Positions 1 through 7,693 of a stretch of 35,117 nt of DNA are shown piece after piece. The notes below the pieces were generated by a model that was given only the letters and a program-made list of their open reading frames with translations, was not told the origin of the DNA and ran no database searches. The DNA is from Microcaldota archaeon (GTDB taxonomy: Archaea; Micrarchaeota; Micrarchaeia; Norongarragalinales; WALN01), in assembly GCA_015522865.1 (NCBI GenBank), contig WALN01000064.1:1-35117 (forward strand). Reading direction: 5' to 3'. The position numbers and the translations under genes are program-made. Each line of letters starts with the position of its first letter. Position 1 is the stretch's first letter.

Positions 1-1
1 G

Positions 2-595
2 CTTTTGACAGTCGGCTTTGTAGAACGTTTCAACCCAGGTGTTCAGAAATTTATTGAATTGCTTAAAGATGGCAAGCTTGGTAAGCTCTATGCCATTCGC
101 TCCCACAGAAGAGGACCATTCCCCCCGAGAATAAAGGATGTGGGCGTGGTTATAGATTTAGCAGTTCATGATTTAGACATAATTACCCAATGTGACAAAA
201 ATAAAATCGAGAGAATTTACGCTGAAACTGCGAGAAATGTCAACAGTAAATACGAGGATATTTTGTTTGCTCTGATGAGATTTTCTGATGGAGTGATCGC
301 TTCTGTTGATGTTGACTGGCTTTCTCCAAAGAAGATAAGGAATATAGGTGCAATCGGAGAGAGAGGAAGCCTGTGGTTGGATTATATTACGCAGGATTTG
401 TACTATTATCCTCCGAGGAAAAATGGCTCTTTAGTGAGGGAGCATATCGAGCTAAGGGAAGTTGAGCCATTAAAAAACGAACTTTCGCATTTTATTAGTT
501 GTATCACTGATAAAAGACAGCCAGAAGTTACCGCAGAAGAAGGTGTTTTAGTTCTAAAATTGGCTAAAGAAGTTCTGAAGGACGCATATATTTAA
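2..595 (+). CDS. Gfo/Idh/MocA-family oxidoreductase, C-terminal part (gene begins before the window)
   Basis: The reading frame is open to the window edge, so the N-terminal Rossmann NAD(P)-binding domain lies outside. What remains is the family's C-terminal substrate-binding domain, starting at the strand usually written GFxxRFNP (here VGFVERFNPGVQ). The segment VIDLAVHDLDI holds the His/Asp region that acts in catalysis in this family, and the end VTAEEGVLVLKLAKEVLKDA is the usual closing helix. Members oxidise or reduce sugars and sugar nucleotides, for example UDP-N-acetyl sugars. The glycan genes that follow (transferases and flippase) make a role in surface-sugar precursor synthesis plausible, but the substrate cannot be read from this fragment. 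Family assignment is firm; specificity is unknown. Confidence 0.85.
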   Translation, partial: LLTVGFVERFNPGVQKFIELLKDGKLGKLYAIRSHRRGPFPPRIKDVGVVIDLAVHDLDIITQCDKNKIERIYAETARNVNSKYEDILFALMRFSDGVIASVDVDWLSPKKIRNIGAIGERGSLWLDYITQDLYYYPPRKNGSLVREHIELREVEPLKNELSHFISCITDKRQPEVTAEEGVLVLKLAKEVLKDAYI

Positions 596-602
596 AATTG
601 AA

Positions 603-869
603 TTATTTTTTGTATACTCTATCGTGGTGCTCAAAATCTACTAATGTAACTGTTTTTGTATTTTTGTCAACAGAAAAAATTAATACAAAATGTTTGTCTA
701 TGTGTACTCTTTTGAAGCACTGCATTGGAGCCCGCAAATTTTTGTAGTGTTACGGGTCTTGCACAATTTTTTCAACCTTTTTCATGATTGTTTTATATAA
801 TTTTGCGTTCTTTTCGAATAACTTTTTAAGTTTTTTATCTAGAGCTGGTTTGATTTCGAGGCGGTACAC
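603..869 (-). pseudogene. RelE/ParE-like toxin, interrupted by an in-frame TAA
   Basis: On the minus strand a GTG directly follows the antitoxin stop codon, in the same frame, and opens an 88-codon RelE-like frame. It begins YRLEIKPALDKKLKK and ends with the family's LVDFEHHDRVYKK. Codon 40 (positions 752-750) is TAA, where a TAC or TAT (Tyr) would give the expected DP-Y-HYKNLR segment. Both halves are otherwise well preserved in one frame, so a single base change has removed the toxin. RelE-family toxins cleave mRNA on the ribosome. The gene may be a recent pseudogene; readthrough or a sequencing error cannot be excluded. The intact antitoxin is just upstream. Confidence 0.8.
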
Positions 870-1112
870 TCATTTCATCTCGTATCGCTTTCTTAGGTTT
901 CCTAAGCTGCCTACTTTAACGGATTTTTCTTTCTTGATTTTCCCTAGTTTTTTGATGTATTCTGGCCTGAGCTGTGGCTCTAAAATCTCCTCTGCATACT
1001 CTTCAGTTACAATATTTATTGCTTCGGATTTATTTTTGAGATCATATTTAGCCTTTACAATATTCAGAATTCTATTTGCTTTTTTATTTATATTAATAAT
1101 TGCCTGCACCAT
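870..1112 (-). CDS. Small antitoxin-like protein (DUF2683 type)
   Basis: An 80-residue protein starting MVQAIININKKANRILNIV, followed by the helix KNKSEAINIVTEEYAEEIL. This resembles archaeal DUF2683 proteins, which have a ribbon-helix-helix-like N-terminus (a short strand and two helices) and sit upstream of RelE-type toxins. The C-terminal half is basic and likely wraps the toxin. It should neutralise the toxin encoded immediately downstream and repress its own promoter. The toxin frame (603-869) is broken by a stop codon, so this may be an orphaned antitoxin. The family name is from memory of the sequence pattern. The toxin-antitoxin arrangement is supported by the recognisable RelE remnant next to it. 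Confidence 0.75.
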   Translation of the reverse strand: MVQAIININKKANRILNIVKAKYDLKNKSEAINIVTEEYAEEILEPQLRPEYIKKLGKIKKEKSVKVGSLGNLRKRYEMK

Positions 1113-1122
1113 AATAACCCCC

Positions 1123-1149
1123 TAATATTATATTAATATCATATTAATA
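1123..1149 (-). promoter_or_regulatory. Candidate antitoxin operator/promoter: tandem ATATTAATA
   Basis: ATATTAATA occurs at 1130-1138 and again at 1141-1149, 11 bases apart (about one helical turn), with a related TAATATTA at 1123-1130. The array lies 10-40 bases upstream of the antitoxin start at 1112. This is the spacing expected for a TATA element overlapped by a ribbon-helix-helix operator. No binding data; inference from position and periodicity. Confidence 0.4.
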
Positions 1150-1192
1150 AATATTTTCCGCTACACAAATTTCACTATTTTTAGAGAGTGCA

Positions 1193-1203
1193 TATATTTA
1201 AAA
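1193..1203 (+). promoter_or_regulatory. Archaeal TATA element for the transferase gene at 1224
   Basis: TATATTTAAAA about 25 bases before the ATG, with no Shine-Dalgarno sequence between them. This fits a leaderless transcript. Confidence 0.5.
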
Positions 1204-1223
1204 TTTAGAAGTGTACGCTATTT

Positions 1224-2204
1224 ATGCATCTGAGTTTTCTTGTGATTTTGGAAGTATTTTTTGCGTTTTTAATTGCTTATTTTTCTGTTCCTGTACTTAT
1301 ACGAAAAGTTAAACAGAGAGGATTTTTGGCCCCCGATATTTACAAACCTAAACACCCCAAAATTCCCGAACTTGGAGGTTTAGCTATTTTTATTGGCTAT
1401 ATTTTACCACTTCTCTTTGTTCTTCCTTTTATCCCATATCTGGACCAATATCACCTACTTGCAGTTATCGCCACTGTAATTTTAGTTGAGCTTATAGGTA
1501 TTATAGATGATATTTTTGCTATACGCCAAAGCGTGAAAGTCATCCTTCCACTTTTCGCTGCGATACCACTTATGGTAACAGAAGCAGGAACAAGTTCAAT
1601 GTTTTTTCCACTTATTGGAACTGTAAATTTTGGAATATTCTATGCTCTAATTTTAATTCCAATCGGCATAACTGCAGCCGCGAACTTAACAAATATGCTC
1701 GCTGGCTTTAATGGGCTGGAAGCAGGCAACGGGTTCATTGCTGTTCTAACTGTTGCAGTTGCAGCATTGTTACTTGGACATATGGAAACAGTAGTTATTC
1801 TTGCCCCGCTTTTAGGTGCTTTGCTCGCTTTCCTCAAATATAATTGGTACCCTGCTAAAATATTTCCTGGAGACTGCGGAACTTTGCTGATTGGGACGGT
1901 AATAGCAAGCGCGGTAATAGTTGGGAATATGGAGCTGGTTGGCGTGCTTTCCCTTTCCCTTTACATTTTTAACTTCCTTTTGTTTATTTTCATAGTTAAC
2001 AAATATTCTCCGAAGTATAAATTTGGAAAAGTTGACAGCAAAGGGTATATTCATCCACCCGCCAAGGAGTATTTTTATTCGCTCTATTTTCTTATAGCCA
2101 AATACAAAAAAGTGAAAGAAAAAGATATCGTAAAAATTATACTGAAACTTCAGTTGCTTGTTTCCCTGGCTGTTGTTTTATGGGTCTGCTCTCTCGTTTG
2201 GTAA
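1224..2204 (+). CDS. GT4-family UDP-GlcNAc (HexNAc)-1-phosphate transferase, MraY/WecA/Alg7 superfamily
   Basis: An integral membrane protein of 326 residues with about ten hydrophobic segments. It has the superfamily motifs in order: LGGLAIFIG (residues 50-58), the DD pair D95-D96 in IIDDIFAIRQ, NLTNMLAGFNGLEAG (154-168), and IFPGDCGT (213-220) whose D217 matches the Mg-coordinating Asp of MraY. These enzymes move a HexNAc-1-phosphate from a UDP-sugar onto a polyprenyl or dolichyl phosphate on the cytosolic face, the first step of N-glycan or surface-polymer assembly. AGFNGLE is typical of archaeal/eukaryal Alg7-like members. The flippase at 3267 fits the same pathway. Exact sugar and lipid are not determinable. 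A convergent paralog ends 7 bases downstream. Confidence 0.88.
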   Translation: MHLSFLVILEVFFAFLIAYFSVPVLIRKVKQRGFLAPDIYKPKHPKIPELGGLAIFIGYILPLLFVLPFIPYLDQYHLLAVIATVILVELIGIIDDIFAIRQSVKVILPLFAAIPLMVTEAGTSSMFFPLIGTVNFGIFYALILIPIGITAAANLTNMLAGFNGLEAGNGFIAVLTVAVAALLLGHMETVVILAPLLGALLAFLKYNWYPAKIFPGDCGTLLIGTVIASAVIVGNMELVGVLSLSLYIFNFLLFIFIVNKYSPKYKFGKVDSKGYIHPPAKEYFYSLYFLIAKYKKVKEKDIVKIILKLQLLVSLAVVLWVCSLVW

Positions 2205-2211
2205 TATTATT

Positions 2212-3219
2212 TTAGAGTGTAATAAAAGCTATTGAAAAAATAGCAAATAAGATTTGAATTAGCCATAATGAATATACTATTTGTTTCTCATTTAAGTTGA
2301 AGTATTTCATTAGTACATGGGAAAGCGAATAAATTTTTCCGTTATATTTTAAATTTTTGTTCTTATCCAACCTCCCGAAATTTTCTGCTTGAAATTTACT
2401 TCTTGCCTTTAGAAAAAACTCGATAATTTGGGGCCCCATCAATATTATCGCTGCAACTTCTACATTTGCAATTATTGAAATAGTTCCTATTGCTCCTCCT
2501 ATTAAATATGTGAGCGAGTTACCGCCCAAAATTTTCGCTGGATACCAGTTATAAATTAAGAATCCCAAGCATACTGCAACAAGCGCGGTTGATAATAATG
2601 TTCCTATCTGGGAGCCAGCTATAAAGGAAATTAATGCCATAGTGATGCCCGCGATTATTCCAATACCTACTTCCAAACCATTAAACCCTGCCAGTAAATT
2701 AACTAAATTTGAGGAGGCAACTATCCAGAGCGGAATAAAAATTATTGAATATGCAACACCAAAATTTACTACGCCTAAAAACGGTATTAGAATCAATGTA
2801 GAATGAAAAACAGCAATGAGCGGAAGTGATGCAAACAGTGGAAGAAAAACTCTATAAATTTGCTTCATATGAACAAAATCCTCAACAATACCAATAGTTG
2901 CAATCAGAGTAATTGAAAGAATAGCTGCCAAGTAGTAAATTAGTTCTTCTTTTGCTATAAAACTCATAATAATTAAAGCCGTTACAAGAAGAGAGAAGGT
3001 CACTGCTATACCTCCTCCGTTCACCACTCTGTATTTAGCAAATTTTTCCGAATATTCTTCTTTCAGTTTCTTTATCTCTCTCAATGAGAGCTTTTGTGGA
3101 ACTTTGTTTAAATCCACTATGAAAAATTTTCTTTTTTCAAAAGCAGCCAAAACAGCAAAGGTTGAAAATAAAGAAAGTAAAAAAGCAAATAAAAAAATTC
3201 CACAAAGCACTAAACACAT
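2212..3219 (-). CDS. Divergent GT4-family paralog with altered catalytic Asp motifs (possible pseudoenzyme)
   Basis: A 335-residue polytopic membrane protein clearly related to the 1224-2204 product. Shared segments include YNWYPAKI and LAGFNGLE and the flanking hydrophobic helices. Two catalytic positions differ: IIDDIFAIRQ becomes IVEDFVHMKQ (E113-D114 instead of DD), and IFPGDCGT becomes ILGGNSLT (N234 in place of the metal-binding Asp). It also carries an insertion near residues 40-65 ahead of NGGGIAV. The frame is intact over the full length, so it is kept under selection, perhaps as a partner or regulatory subunit of the active paralog. A GTG at codon 4 is spaced 9 bases after GAGGT and could be the true start. 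Confidence 0.8.
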   Translation of the reverse strand: MCLVLCGIFLFAFLLSLFSTFAVLAAFEKRKFFIVDLNKVPQKLSLREIKKLKEEYSEKFAKYRVVNGGGIAVTFSLLVTALIIMSFIAKEELIYYLAAILSITLIATIGIVEDFVHMKQIYRVFLPLFASLPLIAVFHSTLILIPFLGVVNFGVAYSIIFIPLWIVASSNLVNLLAGFNGLEVGIGIIAGITMALISFIAGSQIGTLLSTALVAVCLGFLIYNWYPAKILGGNSLTYLIGGAIGTISIIANVEVAAIILMGPQIIEFFLKARSKFQAENFGRLDKNKNLKYNGKIYSLSHVLMKYFNLNEKQIVYSLWLIQILFAIFSIAFITL

Positions 3220-3233
3220 ACCTCAATTTGTAG

Positions 3234-3247
3234 TTTTATATTTAAAA
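3234..3247. promoter_or_regulatory. Shared divergent TATA element
   Basis: TTTTATATTTAAAA is nearly palindromic and lies in the 47-base gap between two divergent genes. It is about 26 bases before the flippase ATG (3267) and about 22 before the minus-strand transferase start (3219). It could therefore serve both directions. Confidence 0.5.
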
Positions 3248-3266
3248 TCCTGTCCCTAATTACTTT

Positions 3267-4742
3267 ATGTCATTTAAAAAATTCCTAGAACGTACCGGAG
3301 CAGTCACTTTGTTAAATGTTCTTATGCAGCTTAGAGGTTTGCTCTACTTGCCTGTTCTCTCAAAAATATGGGGGACTTTCTATTACGGAGTTTGGTCGCA
3401 GGTGACTGTTACACTCGGGGTTTTTCTTCCATTTGTTGCGCTTGGAATTCCAACTGCGATGAACAGATTTTTACCAATTAAAAAAGGAAGAGAATTAAGC
3501 AAGGGATTTTATTCTGCTTTTCTAGTAATGTTTCTGAGTTCTATTTTTGTCGGGGCATTGATTTTAATTTTTTCTTCCTCCCTTGCGGCTTATTTCTTTG
3601 GAGGGGCGGCTCAGGCAGTTGTTGTAAAAATAATTACGCTTTTGTTGGCTTCGCTTGTACTCAATCATTCTATTGCCGCTCTATTGCAAGCAAAAAGGAG
3701 GATTAAGTTGTATACCTCCATATCCACAGTTCAGCTGATTATTGAAACTGTTGGTGTAATAGCGATGGTTTTGTTTAATTTTGCAATTGTTCCAGTTCTG
3801 CTCTTCTTAGTTGCAACTAAGATTGTTATTTTTGCTGCTGTTTGGCTCTTCTGGGTCCTCCCAGAAATTGGTATTTCCTACCCGCAATTCTCAATAATGA
3901 AAAAATATCTGAAATTTGGCGTTCCAACTATTTTTGCAGGTTTTGGCTATTGGCTACTAAATGTTGGAGACAGGTACGTTATCGCTTTCTTTAAGGGAGC
4001 CTCTGATGTTGGGATTTATTCTGTGGCTTATAAAACCGGTGCTATTTTACTGCTTGTGATATACGCAATTTACTTTGTATTATTTCCAACTCTTTCGAAG
4101 CTTAGAGATGAAAAACAGTTTAACGAAATAAAAAAATATGTTGCGAGAATATTCAAGCTCTTTATTATATTTTCTCTGCCTGCATTCTTTGGTTTGTTGG
4201 CTCTTTCTCATCCAATTATACGCTCAATCTCAACGATAGAATTTGCATCCAAGAGCGGTCTTGTCGCTCCGATAGTATCGCTCGGTATTCTATTTTATGG
4301 AATATTTTTGTTGTATGCGCTTGTTATTTTAGCTGAAAACAAAACAAAATTGTATGCAAAAATATTGCTTTTGGGCGCTGCAATTAATTTAATCTTAAAT
4401 CTTTGGCTTGTCCCAATTTACGGAATTGAAGCTGCCGCCTGGACTACTTTATTCTCATTTCTCCTTATTGCCATATTGGCCTATTACTTTGCTCCAAATT
4501 ACTGCAAAACGAAGATGAAATTTGTTTATATGCTTAAATCATTTATTGCGTCTTTGTTGATGTACTTTGCAATTTCTTTGTTTAATTTGCAGTATGTAAG
4601 ATGGTATGGCGTGTTGGCAGTAGTTGCTCTTGGGGCATTAGTATATTTGTTTTTCGTATGGCTGCTCAGAGTTTTTGACAAGAAAGAGCAGCAATTTATT
4701 TTTTCTCTTTTAGCTGCAATTACCTCTAAATTTTCCAGATAG
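3267..4742 (+). CDS. Polysaccharide/lipid-linked oligosaccharide flippase (Wzx/RfbX-like, MOP superfamily)
   Basis: 491 residues and 12-14 predicted membrane helices. The N-terminus, KKFLERTGAVTLLNVLMQLRGLLYLPVLSKIWGT split over residues 4-37, is typical of O-antigen and polysaccharide exporters. Further typical signs are LGIPTAMNRFLP after the second helix, VGDRYVIAFFKGASDVGIYSVAYK around residue 235, and AAINLILNLWLVPIYGIEAAAWTT near 370-395. Such proteins flip polyprenyl-linked sugars to the outer membrane face. The neighbouring HexNAc-phosphate transferases would supply the lipid-linked precursor. The family is clear; the cargo is inferred from context. Confidence 0.88.
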   Translation: MSFKKFLERTGAVTLLNVLMQLRGLLYLPVLSKIWGTFYYGVWSQVTVTLGVFLPFVALGIPTAMNRFLPIKKGRELSKGFYSAFLVMFLSSIFVGALILIFSSSLAAYFFGGAAQAVVVKIITLLLASLVLNHSIAALLQAKRRIKLYTSISTVQLIIETVGVIAMVLFNFAIVPVLLFLVATKIVIFAAVWLFWVLPEIGISYPQFSIMKKYLKFGVPTIFAGFGYWLLNVGDRYVIAFFKGASDVGIYSVAYKTGAILLLVIYAIYFVLFPTLSKLRDEKQFNEIKKYVARIFKLFIIFSLPAFFGLLALSHPIIRSISTIEFASKSGLVAPIVSLGILFYGIFLLYALVILAENKTKLYAKILLLGAAINLILNLWLVPIYGIEAAAWTTLFSFLLIAILAYYFAPNYCKTKMKFVYMLKSFIASLLMYFAISLFNLQYVRWYGVLAVVALGALVYLFFVWLLRVFDKKEQQFIFSLLAAITSKFSR

Positions 4743-4790
4743 CTCATTTTATTTAACAATTTAGTTTTGTGGTCTATATTTTAATAGCGT

Positions 4791-4979
4791 CTAAGCTTTC
4801 AGTAAAATACATACAACAAATCCAGCAAGAAAAGCGAGAATTATCCATGTCCAATTTATGCCTGCGTTTCTATACGCTCCAAGTCCCTGCCTCTGCGCAG
4901 GTGGCTCTGACTCTTCTCCATATTTCGCTTTATGTGTTTCTATCCTTTCCTCTTCAGTCTTTGGCACTCCGTACGGCAT
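4791..4979 (-). CDS. Small single-pass membrane protein, MPYGVPKTEEER type
   Basis: 62 residues. A charged soluble N-terminus (GVPKTEEERIETHKAKYG) is followed by a Pro/Gln-rich linker and one C-terminal membrane helix (WTWIILAFLAGFVVCILL), giving a C-tail-anchored layout. The PKTEEER..HK..YG segment looks conserved in small archaeal proteins of unknown function, and its soluble part would lie in the cytoplasm. A minus-strand TATA-like ATAAATATAG lies near 5020-5035. I do not recognise a function. The gene is favoured over the overlapping plus-strand frame because its composition is ordinary and its architecture coherent. Confidence 0.6.
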   Translation of the reverse strand: MPYGVPKTEEERIETHKAKYGEESEPPAQRQGLGAYRNAGINWTWIILAFLAGFVVCILLKA

Positions 4980-5047
4980 ATAGCTATTTGCTTTTTGCTG
5001 TTTTTATTTCTATCTTTTTTTATCTATATTTATGAAAGCTGAATAAA

Positions 5048-5058
5048 CATATTTTAAC
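5048..5058 (+). promoter_or_regulatory. TATA-like element for the amidohydrolase operon
   Basis: ATATTTTAA lies about 25 bases before the ATG at 5079. This favours that ATG over an upstream in-frame TTG at 5064 and implies a leaderless message. Confidence 0.4.
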
Positions 5059-5078
5059 TATTATTGCTTAATGTTTCT

Positions 5079-6353
5079 ATGTTGCTCATAAAAAATGCGA
5101 CAATTATAACGCAGAACTCAAAGCGCCAAATCCTCAGAGATTATGATGTTCTGATTGAAAAGAACAAAATAGCAAAAATCGGCAGAGGTCTGCGCGCGCC
5201 GAGTGCGGAAACAATAGATGCTCATAGAAAAGTAGTTTTGCCCTCGTTTGTCAATACGCACACGCATATAGCAATGGCAATTTTGAGGGGCTATGCAGAT
5301 GATTTGAAATTGAAAGAGTGGCTGGAAAAGGAAATATGGCCGATGGAAGCTCAGATGAAAAAAGAGGATATTTACTGGGGCTCAATGCTCGGAATTGCCG
5401 AACTGATTCACTCAGGCATTTCCGCCTTTTTGGATATGTATTTCTTTCCGGAGGCTACTGCAAAGGCAGTTGAAGAAAGCGGTTTGAGAGCGAATATATC
5501 CTTTGTTATGCTTGACGAAGATTTGAGCAATCCTAAAGATTACAATTTTAAAGTACCCGAATGGAAAAGCGAGAGAGTAGATTATTCAATAGGCCCGCAC
5601 GCCCCTTATTCTGTTTCAGAAAAAAATTTAATATACGCAAGAAAATTTTCAAAAGAGCATAATGTATTGGTTCACACACATCTCAGTGAGACAGAAGAGG
5701 AGGTGAGAGAGATAAAAAAAAGAACTGGCAAATCTCCAGTTGAGTATCTGCGCTCTCTTGGTCTGCTTGGTAAAAACACAGTAGCAGCACATTGCGTTCA
5801 TTTATCCAAAAATGATATTAAGCTGCTAAAAGAGACGCAGACAAATGTTTCGCATAATCCAACAAGCAATTTGAAGCTTGCTTCTGGCATTTCGCCAGTC
5901 CAGCAATTGCTGAACAGTAATATAAACGTCTCGCTTGGGACTGATGGCGCAGCTTCAAACAACTCGCTTTCAATTATTTATGAGGCAAAATTGGCTGCCC
6001 TTTTGCAAAAATATTTGACAAATGACCCAACTGCGCTAAATGCGCAAAAAGCGCTGGACATGGCGACATTAAACGGAGCAAAGGCCCTGCGATTTAACGC
6101 TGGTTCTATTGAGGAAGGAAAGCTGGCTGATTTAGTTCTGCTGGATTTGAAAAATTCCAGGATGAACCCAGAATATAATTTAGTTTCTAACATTATTTAC
6201 TCTTCAAATTCCTCATGCGTTTCAGACTTGATAGTTAATGGAAAACTAGTGATGAAAGATGGAAAAATACTGACTTTTGATGAGAGAAAGGTTGTTGGGA
6301 GGGCGCAGGAAGTTGCCGAAAACCTGAAGAAAAGAGCAGAGGTGAAAAAATGA
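5079..6353 (+). CDS. mtaD: 5'-methylthioadenosine/S-adenosylhomocysteine (5'-deoxyadenosine) deaminase, amidohydrolase family
   Basis: 424 residues from ATG 5079. Members deaminate methylthioadenosine, S-adenosylhomocysteine or 5'-deoxyadenosine to the inosine forms. Zinc-site motifs appear in order: FVNTHTHIAMA (H61 and H63), the substrate segment RGYADDLKLKEWLEKEIWPMEA, VHTHLSETEEE (third His), AAHCVHLS (fourth His) and SLGTDGAASNN (catalytic Asp). The set and the spacing match the TRZ/ATZ-MtaD subgroup. The stop codon overlaps the start of the downstream phosphorylase by four bases (ATGA), so the two are translationally coupled. That pairing argues for nucleoside salvage of S-adenosylmethionine by-products rather than another amidohydrolase substrate. 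Confidence 0.88.
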   Translation: MLLIKNATIITQNSKRQILRDYDVLIEKNKIAKIGRGLRAPSAETIDAHRKVVLPSFVNTHTHIAMAILRGYADDLKLKEWLEKEIWPMEAQMKKEDIYWGSMLGIAELIHSGISAFLDMYFFPEATAKAVEESGLRANISFVMLDEDLSNPKDYNFKVPEWKSERVDYSIGPHAPYSVSEKNLIYARKFSKEHNVLVHTHLSETEEEVREIKKRTGKSPVEYLRSLGLLGKNTVAAHCVHLSKNDIKLLKETQTNVSHNPTSNLKLASGISPVQQLLNSNINVSLGTDGAASNNSLSIIYEAKLAALLQKYLTNDPTALNAQKALDMATLNGAKALRFNAGSIEEGKLADLVLLDLKNSRMNPEYNLVSNIIYSSNSSCVSDLIVNGKLVMKDGKILTFDERKVVGRAQEVAENLKKRAEVKK

Positions 6354-7057
6354 AAATAGCTGTGATAGGCGGAAGCGGCTTGTACTCGCTTTTGAAAAAT
6401 GCTGAAACAAAAATGGTTGCAACAAAGTATGGAAAGGCGAAGGTGCACTGCGGAAAGATAGGAAAAAATGAAGTGTTTTTTGTTGCCCGGCATGGCGAAA
6501 AACACACTCTGCCGCCGCACAGAGTAAATTATAAAGCGAACATCTCGGCACTTAAAAAATTGGGCGTAGAAAAAATTATAGCAACTGCTGCGTGCGGTGC
6601 GATTTCAAAATATGCGCCAGGGGATTTAGTTATCGCCGAGGACATGATCGGTTTTTTTGCTCCAATAACTTTTTTTGATGGCAAAGTAGTTCATACTGAT
6701 TTTTCGCATCCCTATTCTCAAAAATTGAACAAGGTGTTGATTGAAGCGGCAAAGAGAAATAAAATTAATATGAAAAGAGGAGGAATTATAGCGACTATGC
6801 GCGGACCTAGATTTGAGACGCCTGCCGAAATCAGAGCGTTGAAATCAATGGGGGCAAATCTCGTTAATATGACAAATGCATATGAATGTGTTCTTTCGCG
6901 AGAGGTTGGGATAGAATACTCTACTTTAATAGTTGTCACAAATTATGCTGCAGGCATCTCCAAGCGCCCACTTTCGCATAAAGAGACTATAGAAATGGTA
7001 AAAAAGAAGGAGCACGACCTTCTGGCACTAATAAAGAGCGCCTGTTCTGTCCTTTAA
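6350..7057 (+). CDS. MTAP-family nucleoside phosphorylase, probably 6-oxopurine/methylthioinosine type
   Basis: 235 residues. The phosphate loop is IGGSGLY (6-12), ARHGEKHTLPPHRVNY (46-61) is the family signature, and ATAACGAISKYAPGDLVI follows. The methionine segment NMTNAYECVLSRE lies at 173-185. In true methylthioadenosine phosphorylases the purine-specificity loop carries Asp (TDYD); here it reads T197-N-Y-A-A-G. This is the pattern described for archaeal enzymes that have switched to 6-oxopurines such as methylthioinosine or inosine. The preceding, overlapping deaminase gene would supply exactly that substrate. The two genes thus look like a two-step route from methylthioadenosine through methylthioinosine to hypoxanthine and methylthioribose-1-phosphate. 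Activity on adenine nucleosides cannot be excluded. Confidence 0.87.
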   Translation: MKIAVIGGSGLYSLLKNAETKMVATKYGKAKVHCGKIGKNEVFFVARHGEKHTLPPHRVNYKANISALKKLGVEKIIATAACGAISKYAPGDLVIAEDMIGFFAPITFFDGKVVHTDFSHPYSQKLNKVLIEAAKRNKINMKRGGIIATMRGPRFETPAEIRALKSMGANLVNMTNAYECVLSREVGIEYSTLIVVTNYAAGISKRPLSHKETIEMVKKKEHDLLALIKSACSVL

Positions 7058-7079
7058 TTCTAAATGCTTGGAAAAACAA

Positions 7080-7088
7080 TTATAAATG
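7080..7088 (+). promoter_or_regulatory. TATA element for the gene at 7109
   Basis: TTATAAATG, centred about 25 bases before the ATG with no ribosome-binding site in between. Expected to give a leaderless mRNA. Confidence 0.5.
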
Positions 7089-7108
7089 CTTGAACAGCTT
7101 ATTCCTTT

Positions 7109-7693
7109 ATGGGCACTAACAATCCAGAGAGCGGACCTGAGGTAGATGGAAATAAAAAAATTTTTATCGCTGTATTTGCTATTGTTGTAATTATTGTGGC
7201 TGCACTTTCAGCGCTGTACCTGTCCGGAGTTTTCGGGACAAAGGGAAAAGAAGTGAGCGCCACACCTCCGGGTGTCTCTGCGCATGCGACCTCAGAAGCG
7301 ACGGCAACTCCAGTAGCACTTACAGAAAAAGAACAAACATTGAAATCAGAAATTGAGCTGATGCTGCAGCAAGAATTTCCTTTACTAACTTTTGAAGGTT
7401 ATAAAAAAATATTAGAGTATACTCAGTTAAATTACTCTGCCGAAGAAAACATGTCAAAAGAAGAGTTTATGAAAATTGAAGGCTCCTTAGCTAAAGTTTT
7501 ACGAAATAGTGGATATCAGATTAAGTCTACTTTTTCTGTCGGGCAGGGGACTATGCAGATAGGGGGCAAAAGCATCTCAACACCAGCACAAATACAGATA
7601 GACTCTATTAAGCAAGGCTCTGAAATAATTTTTAAAATAGAGAAAATGGACAAAAAAATAAAAGTCGAAATTCAGATAGCTCCAATCAAATAG
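7109..7693 (+). CDS. Membrane-anchored extracytoplasmic protein of unknown function
   Basis: 194 residues. A short polar N-terminus is followed by one strong membrane helix (IFIAVFAIVVIIVAALSALYL, about residues 18-38, written here in part) and a Ser/Thr/Pro/Ala-rich linker (about 50-70) like those that tether exported domains. A globular domain of about 120 residues rich in Lys, Glu and Ile follows. The protein has no Cys, and no catalytic motif is visible. The likely topology is an N-terminal signal anchor with the C-terminal domain outside the cell. It stands alone between the salvage operon and the radical SAM gene with its own TATA element. I do not recognise the family. Confidence 0.6.
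   Translation: MGTNNPESGPEVDGNKKIFIAVFAIVVIIVAALSALYLSGVFGTKGKEVSATPPGVSAHATSEATATPVALTEKEQTLKSEIELMLQQEFPLLTFEGYKKILEYTQLNYSAEENMSKEEFMKIEGSLAKVLRNSGYQIKSTFSVGQGTMQIGGKSISTPAQIQIDSIKQGSEIIFKIEKMDKKIKVEIQIAPIK

Noticed and set aside
784..1125. Plus-strand open frame of 113 codons over the antitoxin
   Set aside because: It is rich in Phe, Leu, Ser and Ile, as expected of an antisense frame. The minus-strand antitoxin and toxin remnant have recognisable family patterns.
4769..5035. Plus-strand 88-codon frame over the small membrane protein
   Set aside because: Leu/Ser/Tyr-rich antisense text. The opposite strand has a coherent head-linker-helix protein.
6197..6551. Three overlapping minus-strand frames across the deaminase/phosphorylase junction
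   Set aside because: All are Phe/Ser/Pro-rich and oppose well-supported coding sequence.
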